Shown one piece after another: positions 1 through 4,126 of a DNA stretch of 5,140 nt (positions are counted from its first letter, which is position 1; the number at the start of each line of letters is the position of its first letter). The stretch is from Candidatus Sumerlaeota bacterium (lineage in GTDB: Bacteria; Sumerlaeota; Sumerlaeia; MWCT01): positions 1-5,140 of the forward strand of contig JAPLSR010000422.1 in the NCBI GenBank assembly GCA_026398545.1, given 5' to 3'. Under the pieces are notes generated by a model, which did no database searches, was not told the origin of the DNA, and worked only from the letters and a program-made list of their open reading frames with translations. A program made the position numbers and the translations under genes.

Positions 1-519
1 GGCACGCAACATTTCAAGAGCCTCGTCGGAAAATTTTCCGTGGCTATATTTCTTTAAAAAATCTTCATACGCTTCAATTGTGTTGGCAGACTTTGCCTTT
101 TCAAAACAAAGTTTCTCGATTCTCTTCTGGGGTTCCCCCCCAAATTTACTCGCACCCCAGCGATCGGGATAACGTTTCAGAAACTCTTCATAGGCTTCAA
201 TAGTATCAGCATTCTTTGCCTTTTCAAAATAAAACTCTTCAAGTTTATTTTCGGCTTCACGTGATAATGGGCCGTGGCGACAGCGTTTTAAAAATTCCTC
301 ATATGACTGGATTGTATTAGTAGTTTTTGCCTTGTAGAAGTACAACTCCTCCAACTTCTGACACGCTTCCTGTCCGTATTGGCTTTGGGGGTATTTCTTC
401 AGGAATTCCTCATAGGCCGCTATGGTGTTCGCGGAGGTGGCATCCTTCCACGCAACACTTACGCAGCCGGTGAGCCACGCGACGCAGAGAACCACGGACA
501 TGCATCTGGCTATGTTCAT
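1..519 (-). CDS. Lipoprotein with TPR-like repeats (N-terminal part, runs off left edge)
   Basis: The reading frame is open for 173 codons from an ATG at 519 to the window edge with no stop, so only the N-terminal part is seen. Residues 1-19 form a short lipoprotein signal peptide: Arg5, a hydrophobic core, and lipobox L-T-G-C with the lipidated Cys at 19. Valine at +2, not Asp, would fit outer-membrane sorting by the E. coli rule. After it come four degenerate repeats centred on N-T-I-x-A-Y-E-E-F-L-K-K/R-Y-P at residues 31, 68, 105 and 146 (spacing 37, 37, 41). Each is followed by a second helix ending in K-L-E-E-x-Y-F-E-K-A-K. This two-helix unit resembles TPR or BamD/YbgF-type repeats, which usually scaffold protein-protein contacts at the envelope. 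The exact role is unknown. The base composition is visibly more AT-rich than the helicase and transporter genes. The third-to-fourth repeat junction contains a run of seven G on the coding strand (135-141). The start is chosen because it gives a complete signal peptide; a TTG directly upstream (520-522) is possible. Confidence 0.85.
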   Translation of the reverse strand, partial: MNIARCMSVVLCVAWLTGCVSVAWKDATSANTIAAYEEFLKKYPQSQYGQEACQKLEELYFYKAKTTNTIQSYEEFLKRCRHGPLSREAENKLEEFYFEKAKNADTIEAYEEFLKRYPDRWGASKFGGEPQKRIEKLCFEKAKSANTIEAYEDFLKKYSHGKFSDEALEMLRA

Positions 520-532
520 CAATATGACACTG

Positions 533-542
533 CCCCCTTCCT
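533..542 (-). promoter_or_regulatory. Purine-rich ribosome binding site of the lipoprotein gene
   Basis: On the minus strand AGGAAGGGGG lies 13 bases before the ATG at 519. This is a strong but rather distant Shine-Dalgarno-like tract. The TTG at 522-520 would sit 10 bases away, so the RBS does not fully decide between the two starts. A GTG closer to the tract is excluded because its frame meets a TGA three codons later. Confidence 0.5.
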
Positions 543-562
543 TTGCTCTGCCCAACAATAAT

Positions 563-574
563 TAGACCGGTCTA
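563..574. promoter_or_regulatory. Perfect 12-bp palindrome, operator-like
   Basis: TAGACCGGTCTA is a perfect inverted repeat that overlaps the distal end of the candidate -10 element of the lipoprotein gene. TAGACC/GGTCTA half-sites are known from operators of some TetR/AcrR-family repressors such as NemR, where the half-sites are usually separated by a few bases. A second perfect palindrome, TAAGATCTTA (577-586), lies right beside it. No regulator gene is in the window, so operator function is inferred from position and symmetry only. Confidence 0.35.
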
Positions 575-602
575 TATAAGATCTTAAACATATCCATTTC
601 AA
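573..602 (-). promoter_or_regulatory. Candidate sigma-70-type promoter of the lipoprotein gene
   Basis: On the minus strand TTGAAA (602-597) is followed after an 18-base spacer by TATATA (578-573). This resembles a -35/-10 pair and lies 54 bases before the lipoprotein start. The -10 match is imperfect. The overlap with the 563-574 palindrome would let a repressor block it. This is pattern matching only; the organism's sigma consensus is unknown. Confidence 0.35.
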
Positions 603-606
603 GCCA

Positions 607-644
607 ATTGAACGCCGAACGCCAAACGGTGAATGGTGAAATGG
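607..644. repeat. Cluster of short tandem repeats next to the pseudogene
   Basis: The plus strand shows GAACGCC twice in tandem (610-616, 617-623), then GGTGAAT and GGTGAAAT (629-643). The cluster begins directly after the stop codon of the four-helix-bundle remnant. The related string AATTCACCGTTCAG occurs at 816-829 near the other end of that remnant, in inverted relation to the CGGTGAAT string here. I infer dispersed intergenic repeat sequence that travels or recombines around such genes. Confidence 0.45.
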
Positions 645-817
645 TCATGAGCGATTCTCCTTGTAATGTTTCACGATGGTTGTCAATATCGCCACGATCT
701 CGTCACATTCTTGAATTAAATCGCCCAGTCTATAGTTTGAGATAGACGGATGATGCGGACAGCAAAGCGTACCGTCCTTTCTTCAATGTCCTTCTTTGCG
801 CCCCTCTCTTTTCTCAA
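645..817 (-). pseudogene. Remnant of a four-helix-bundle (23S rRNA IVS-type) protein gene, internally deleted and frameshifted
   Basis: Two pieces of one family are visible in different minus-strand frames. The first, from a possible TTG at 817, encodes K-K-D-I-E-E-R-T-V-R-F-A-V-R-I-I-R-L, the typical first helix of the family (E-E-R-T-x-x-F-A-x-R-I-x-R-L). It then meets a TAA soon after codon 30. The second, in another frame and ending at TGA 645-647, encodes D-L-I-Q-E-C-D-E-I-V-A-I-L-T-T-I-V-K, the typical last helix. Intact members are usually about 115-130 residues; here the pieces span only about 57 codons and the length is not a multiple of three. The two middle helices are therefore deleted and the remaining ends are out of frame. 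Family members are known from 23S rRNA intervening sequences and as free-standing genes. The assignment rests on remembered family motifs, not a search. Confidence 0.65.
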
Positions 818-859
818 TTCACCGTTCAGACTTCCACTGCGGCGAATTGTCGGCAAGCC

Positions 860-870
860 TCCGCCTCAGG
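860..870. repeat. Half copy of the dispersed GC palindrome
   Basis: TCCGCCTCAGG matches the first 11 bases of the 15-bp palindrome found complete elsewhere in the window (in its reverse orientation, TCCGCCTCAGGCGGA). The second arm is lost. It marks the upstream flank of the four-helix-bundle remnant. Confidence 0.5.
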
Positions 871-1084
871 ATGATATTCCCCTTTCTTGCTATATCTATT
901 ACCCCGCATACTTAAACATAAAATATATGATATATGTGATTAAATAATTTTTCACGTCAAGGGGATTATTAATCTGAAAAGTCGCCCTTCCACCTCGGAG
1001 GTTCAGCGATAATCCCGAAGGGATGTAAGATGTTCATATGAACGCTTGAATTCTGCGGCGGCGGTTAATCCGTCCTCTGGGGTG

Positions 1085-1099
1085 TCCGCCTGAGGCGGA
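1085..1099. repeat. Dispersed 15-bp palindrome, complete copy
   Basis: TCCGCCTGAGGCGGA has two perfect 7-bp arms around a central G. Near-identical copies occur at 2257-2271, 3319-3333 and 4074-4088. This copy is intergenic, just after the stop of the 68-residue gene, where its transcript could fold into a short stable hairpin. Confidence 0.85.
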
Positions 1100-1110
1100 T
1101 CAGGTATGCT

Positions 1111-1317
1111 CTATAAAGTCCATTCTTCCGCTTTCTTCTCAGCCTCTTCTCTTGTATCAGCGACAAACACAACTGTAATCCTGCAATTCCATGCTCTTGC
1201 TCTGTCTCTTTCTCTAATAGCTTCTTCTCTTGAATTGTAAGGTCCGCATGCTATAGCCTTACCCGGCGGTTCCGGGCTTATTTGCCTGCATCCAAACCAA
1301 TATTTTGTTCCTGACAT
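1111..1317 (-). CDS. Small uncharacterised protein, 68 residues
   Basis: I do not recognise this gene. The predicted product is small and soluble, with no signal peptide or membrane segment. It starts M-S-G-T-K-Y-W-F-G-C-R-Q, has a glycine/proline-rich middle (P-G-K-A-I-A-C-G-P-Y), then a charged helix-like stretch (S-R-E-E-A-I-R-E-R-D-R-A-R-A-W). A strand-like hydrophobic run (I-T-V-V-F-V-A) and a final charged helix (T-R-E-E-A-E-K-K-A-E-E-W) follow. This suggests a compact alpha/beta fold with two E-E-A helices. The ATG at 1317 is chosen because GGGAG sits 7 bases upstream. The frame also opens at a TTG (1363-1365), but that codon and the intervening residues come from the dispersed repeats, so the longer 84-residue form is less likely. 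The gene follows the helicase on the same strand with 51 bases between, so co-transcription is possible. Its base composition is lower in GC than the helicase. Confidence 0.65.
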   Translation of the reverse strand: MSGTKYWFGCRQISPEPPGKAIACGPYNSREEAIRERDRARAWNCRITVVFVADTREEAEKKAEEWTL

Positions 1318-1324
1318 TGGATTT

Positions 1325-1329
1325 CTCCC
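1325..1329 (-). promoter_or_regulatory. Ribosome binding site deciding the start of the 68-residue gene
   Basis: GGGAG on the minus strand lies 7 bases upstream of the ATG at 1317, an ideal spacing. No comparable purine tract precedes the upstream in-frame TTG inside the repeat. This supports the shorter 68-residue product. Confidence 0.6.
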
Positions 1330-1340
1330 ATTTATCTTAG

Positions 1341-1354
1341 TCCGCCTGAAACGG
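1341..1354. repeat. Degenerate copy of the dispersed GC palindrome
   Basis: TCCGCCTGAAACGG keeps the left arm of the 15-bp palindrome but has a mutated right arm. It sits 3 bases from the left 25-bp repeat, mirroring the arrangement at 4074-4115. Confidence 0.5.
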
Positions 1355-1357
1355 CTA

Positions 1358-1382
1358 ATTGTCAATTGTCAATTATCAATTG
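1358..1382. repeat. 25-bp direct repeat, left copy (with extended palindrome to 1393)
   Basis: This 25-bp segment, built from ATTGTCAATT-type units, is identical to 4091-4115 in the same orientation. On this side it continues into a near-perfect inverted repeat at 1373-1393, with arms TTATCAATTG and CAATTGATAA around one central base. The repeat contains the helicase stop codon (TGA, 1369-1371) and the last helicase codons (L-T-I-D-N). It also contains the TTG that opens the longer form of the next frame. In transcripts the inverted repeat could form an AU-rich hairpin at the end of the helicase message. Confidence 0.85.
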
Positions 1383-4059
1383 TCAATTGATAAGGTTGGA
1401 GGTCGAGGAGCATGCCCTGACCTGAATATGTCTTGAACATTGCCCTTGCACGCTTCTTCCCAAGAACCTTTGCAAGCGCCCTGACTATTGCGGCACGGTG
1501 GAATGAGACCTGTTGCCGCTCTACTTTCTGCCCGGGCCAGACCTCCTCATCAATGGTGATATATGACACAACCTCCCCGGGATGTCGGGCAAGGGTGAGC
1601 AGGAGCCGCCAGGGAAGGGGCGTCAGCCTCAGACGTTTCCCCTCGCACATCACAATGCCCGGCTCGGACAACCGAATTGTAAGGATGGGCAGTCCGCCAG
1701 AGACATCTGTCTGGGACGGCTCCTCCCGCCTCGGCGCGTCTACGACCTTCGCCGGGGCTTCATGAACTTCTCCGCCCGCCTCGGCGCGTCTATGACCTGA
1801 GGCGGACACCTCCGCAAGGAGGGCATCCACCACGGCGCCGGGCAGTATGGCGCGTAGGCGCTCAGGGTCGGCATCGCGCAGGGCATCAGGACTATCATAT
1901 CCATCACGCACAAGCGCCTGAAGGTGACAGCGCTCCAGTCCCTCAATGCGTAGGCGGGCAAGCGAAATCCCCTCCTCCCCCATCCCCGTTTGCACCCGCA
2001 TGGCAAGCCGCAGAAGGGCGCCCGATGTTTCTACCGGCAGTCCGAGGGAATCCGCCAGCGCGGCGCATGTGACAATCAGCCATGCGAAGTGTTCCGCAAG
2101 CTTTGCTATGGTTCCGGCAAGAACGCCGAAGCGTTCCTCAATGGAGAGTGTGTCCGCCGTGCCTATCCATTCATAGAGGAGGAGCGTCTTTTTAAAGGCT
2201 GAAAAATCCTTGTCAGTGAAGCCGCCAGGGCGGTGAAAGATGTCAGCAAGGACGTCTCCGCCTGAGGCGGATGCAGGGTCAAGGTGTTCGCGGACTGCCT
2301 CGGGCAGATTGAAACCTCGTCGGTCCCTTCTCGAAACGGGAAGCGCAAAATCTGCGGCATCCGGCGTAAATGCCGAGATGAGAAGCGCTTCAAATGGCTC
2401 AGGTGGTCGCCCTTTCAAACCGCCGAGCCATCGGACAAAATGCGCGGTGGTTTCAATACTTGTGCCGCTGGTGGCGGTGGCTGAGCCTATCCCCGTAACG
2501 GAAAGTGAGCCATCCTCCCTCCTCAAAAGAAAATGCCTCTCGATGAGTTTCCCAATCTCCCTTTCCAGAAGGGCATCAAACGCCTCCTTTTCACCCGCCC
2601 ATTTGACAAGTCCGGTATAAGTCATCATGAGAAAGGAGGCGACACCGGCGGCGTCACGACAGATGCCGGAGGCAACAACGTCAAGGATGGCGGTGGGGAC
2701 ATCTTTTTCCCCCAGCGGCGGGCGCAGTGGCTCCAGCTCACCATGTATATACTCCCGCATCAGGCGTTCCGTCTGTTCCTTCCCCCATGCAATGAGTATG
2801 GAGCGCCCGAAATCGCTCACGCGTCCGAACCGCCCCGCACGCCCCCCCTGATTGCGGAAGCGCGCATGTGAGAGCGGAACAAAATTGAACTGACCCGTCC
2901 ATTCATCCTGCGTTACCATCTCAGGGACATGGATGACATTTTTGCCGGTGAGATTCACACCCTCGCCAAGCGTGGAGGTGGAGACGAGGAGCCTGATATT
3001 TCCTGCGTTGTATTGTTCCTCAATGAGCCTTCGCACACCCCAGGAGAGCTCGGCATTGTGAAAGGCAATTCCCTTCTGAAAACAGGCGGCAAGGAGGACG
3101 CGCTCACGAGTCTCCTCGCTTTTTGCAAGCTCCGAAAGCGCTTCTTCAGCCGGCGGGAGATTGACAGAGGATGCAAGTTTTTCCGCCCAGATGCGCGACA
3201 CGGGGCGAGTGGGGACAAAGATTAACACCTGCTCCCCCATCTCCCCTGCAAGATGACCGGCAAGGGCAATGACCACCTCGACATAAGCATTATCATCCTC
3301 CGGCGAAACAGGGATGGTTCCGCCCGAGGCGGACATAAGTCTCTCCACGCCCTCCACACCGGTGTTGAATTCCTGGTAATAAAACGAGCCGTCCTCCGCA
3401 TCGAAAACCCCTTCCCGCAGTTCAACAGGTCGCCTCTCCTCCTTCAAAAGGTCACAACCGAGCCAGCGTGCAAGGCGGAGGGCATCCCCCAGGACTGCGG
3501 AAAGACCGAGGAATTGTGCCCTGTAAGGCGAATGAGCCACCTTTGTAAGAAGGAGGTCAACCACGCCGCCGCGCTCCTGCTCGCCCAGCATCTGCACCTC
3601 ATCCGCCACAACAAGCCCAACACGGCTGAGGAGCACAGGTCGCTGGATAAGATAGGAGCGCATCTTTTCATATACGGCGATGAGGAGGTCAAACCGACCT
3701 TCCAGGGCGGGGATGTCAGTATCGGGGCGCTCACGCGTTGCCACAAGGACACGATATCCAAGCGAACCGTAAAATGTTTTGAAGCGGCGGTATTTCTCCT
3801 CCGCAAGCGCCTTCGTCGGGAGGAGATAGACTACCTTGCGATTTGCCTCAAGGTGCTTCAGGGCGGCAAGTTCGGCAATGAAGGTCTTGCCCGAAGATGT
3901 CGGGGCAAAGACGATGAGACTCTTATTCTGCAACACCCCCGCGCTGATGATGGCGTCCTCCTGCAAAGGAAGGAGGGTGTCTATGCCCCCCTTTTTCCAG
4001 AGCGCAATCATCCGAGCTGAAAGCCCGTGCGCCGAAAGTTGCTCAACATTAAGCACCAT
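1369..4059 (-). CDS. Hel308/Ski2-like SF2 DNA helicase fused to a PhoB-type winged-helix domain
   Basis: Predicted ATP-dependent 3'-5' DNA helicase, 896 residues from the ATG at 4059. RecA domain 1 has motif I A-P-T-S-S-G-K-T (52-59), Ia L-P-T-K-A-L-A (80-86), II D-E-V-Q (153-156) and III L-S-A (186-188). RecA domain 2 has F-V-P-T-R (281-285), F-H-N-A-E-L (333-338), V S-T-S-T-L-G-E-G-V-N-L (360-370) and VI Q-G-G-R-A-G-R (404-410). A Hel308-like winged helix (about 450-545), a helical ratchet domain (about 555-690) and a helix-hairpin-helix-like segment (about 704-752) follow. After a 40-residue linker, residues 792-887 form an OmpR/PhoB-type wHTH: L-T-P-L-P-W-R-L-L-L-T-L-A-R-H-P-G-E-V-V, E-E-V-W-P-G, a recognition helix and K-T-Y-S-G-Q-G. 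Archaeal Hel308 acts at stalled forks; the added wHTH suggests site-specific loading (inference). In-frame alternatives are GTG 4071 and a repeat-derived TTG 4098; no start has a strong RBS. The last five residues come from a dispersed repeat. Confidence 0.9.
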   Translation of the reverse strand: MVLNVEQLSAHGLSARMIALWKKGGIDTLLPLQEDAIISAGVLQNKSLIVFAPTSSGKTFIAELAALKHLEANRKVVYLLPTKALAEEKYRRFKTFYGSLGYRVLVATRERPDTDIPALEGRFDLLIAVYEKMRSYLIQRPVLLSRVGLVVADEVQMLGEQERGGVVDLLLTKVAHSPYRAQFLGLSAVLGDALRLARWLGCDLLKEERRPVELREGVFDAEDGSFYYQEFNTGVEGVERLMSASGGTIPVSPEDDNAYVEVVIALAGHLAGEMGEQVLIFVPTRPVSRIWAEKLASSVNLPPAEEALSELAKSEETRERVLLAACFQKGIAFHNAELSWGVRRLIEEQYNAGNIRLLVSTSTLGEGVNLTGKNVIHVPEMVTQDEWTGQFNFVPLSHARFRNQGGRAGRFGRVSDFGRSILIAWGKEQTERLMREYIHGELEPLRPPLGEKDVPTAILDVVASGICRDAAGVASFLMMTYTGLVKWAGEKEAFDALLEREIGKLIERHFLLRREDGSLSVTGIGSATATSGTSIETTAHFVRWLGGLKGRPPEPFEALLISAFTPDAADFALPVSRRDRRGFNLPEAVREHLDPASASGGDVLADIFHRPGGFTDKDFSAFKKTLLLYEWIGTADTLSIEERFGVLAGTIAKLAEHFAWLIVTCAALADSLGLPVETSGALLRLAMRVQTGMGEEGISLARLRIEGLERCHLQALVRDGYDSPDALRDADPERLRAILPGAVVDALLAEVSASGHRRAEAGGEVHEAPAKVVDAPRREEPSQTDVSGGLPILTIRLSEPGIVMCEGKRLRLTPLPWRLLLTLARHPGEVVSYITIDEEVWPGQKVERQQVSFHRAAIVRALAKVLGKKRARAMFKTYSGQGMLLDLQPYQLTIDN
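1721..1748. repeat. 28-bp intragenic repeat, copy 1
   Basis: This matches 1771-1798 at 26 of 28 positions (core CCCGCCTCGGCGCGTCTA), exactly 50 bases apart. It lies in the helicase linker region and encodes K-V-V-D-A-P-R-R-E-E in the helicase frame. Confidence 0.75.
1771..1798. repeat. 28-bp intragenic repeat, copy 2 (different reading frame)
   Basis: This is the second copy of the 1721-1748 sequence. Because 50 is not a multiple of three it is read in another frame and encodes G-H-R-R-A-E-A-G-G. It adjoins a truncated GC palindrome at 1796-1806, so the linker before the PhoB-like domain seems to be made largely of repeat sequence. Confidence 0.75.
1796..1806. repeat. Truncated GC palindrome inside the helicase gene
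   Basis: CCTGAGGCGGA is the right two-thirds of the 15-bp palindrome. On the coding strand it encodes Ser-Ala-Ser-Gly (residues 752-755) at the end of the helix-hairpin-helix segment, in the same phase as the two other intragenic copies. Confidence 0.6.
2257..2271. repeat. Complete GC palindrome inside the helicase gene
   Basis: TCCGCCTGAGGCGGA is identical to the intergenic copy at 1085-1099. On the coding strand it reads Ser-Ala-Ser-Gly-Gly (residues 597-601), in the ratchet-domain region between likely helices. Its 15-base length keeps the frame. Confidence 0.85.
3319..3333. repeat. GC palindrome inside the helicase gene, one mismatch
   Basis: TCCGCCCGAGGCGGA differs from the consensus at one base. 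It encodes Ser-Ala-Ser-Gly-Gly (residues 243-247) in the stretch between the two RecA domains, in the same phase as the copy at 2257-2271. Confidence 0.8.
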
Positions 4060-4073
4060 ATCAAATCTCACAA

Positions 4074-4088
4074 TCCGCCTGCGGCGGA
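4074..4088. repeat. GC palindrome upstream of the helicase start, one mismatch
   Basis: TCCGCCTGCGGCGGA lies 2 bases from the right 25-bp repeat and just ahead of the helicase start codons. In mRNA it could form a hairpin immediately upstream of the GTG (4071) and near the ATG (4059), which could limit ribosome access; that effect is speculative. Confidence 0.8.
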
Positions 4089-4090
4089 AT

Positions 4091-4115
4091 ATTGTCAATT
4101 GTCAATTATCAATTG
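4091..4115. repeat. 25-bp direct repeat, right copy
   Basis: This is identical to 1358-1382 and in the same orientation. It ends inside a perfect 12-bp palindrome, TATCAATTGATA (4107-4118). Read on the minus strand it holds TTGACA twice, which resembles -35 hexamers, but no matching -10 element is evident before the helicase. The spacer between the transporter gene stop and the helicase start consists mostly of this repeat and the GC palindrome. Confidence 0.85.
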
Positions 4116-4126
4116 ATAGACAACCA

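Larger units (their letters stand above)
818..1110. other. Gene-free spacer between the pseudogene and the 68-residue protein gene
   Basis: I see no convincing gene here on either strand. It holds half of the dispersed GC palindrome (860-870), a very AT-rich stretch (about 890-975) and a small inverted repeat, ATCCC-GAA-GGGAT, at 1012-1024. A complete GC palindrome at 1085-1099 lies 11 bases past the stop of the small gene. The last could form an RNA hairpin but has no T tract, so it is not called a terminator. An ATG frame at 750-947 on the plus strand is judged non-coding because it runs through the pseudogene and AT-rich repeats and resembles no family. Confidence 0.6.

Noticed and set aside
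750..947. Plus-strand frame of 65 codons starting at an ATG
   Set aside because: It runs antisense over the four-helix-bundle remnant and into AT-rich spacer, has no good ribosome binding site, and its translation resembles no protein family.
961..1030. Riboswitch or structured RNA in the spacer (ATCCC-GAA-GGGAT and nearby short inverted repeats)
   Set aside because: Only short stems of 4-5 pairs could be found, with no recognisable riboswitch core and no gene in the right position just downstream.
1085..1099. Intrinsic terminator after the 68-residue gene
   Set aside because: The palindrome can form a short GC hairpin at the right distance, but no T tract follows, and the same sequence occurs inside coding regions, so it is better called a dispersed repeat.
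1358..1393. CRISPR array or iteron origin formed by the ATTGTCAATT units
   Set aside because: The units are short, overlap one another and lack unique spacers. There are only two clusters, no replication initiator gene and no cas gene in the window.
1369..4059. Hachiman HamB-type defence helicase assignment
   Set aside because: HamB is also a Ski2-like helicase, but no HamA-like nuclease is adjacent, and the Hel308-type C-terminal domains plus PhoB-like domain do not point to HamB specifically.
1341..4115. Insertion sequence or transposon carrying the helicase
   Set aside because: The flanking repeats are direct, not terminal inverted repeats. No transposase or target-site duplication is visible, and parts of the repeats occur elsewhere in the window.
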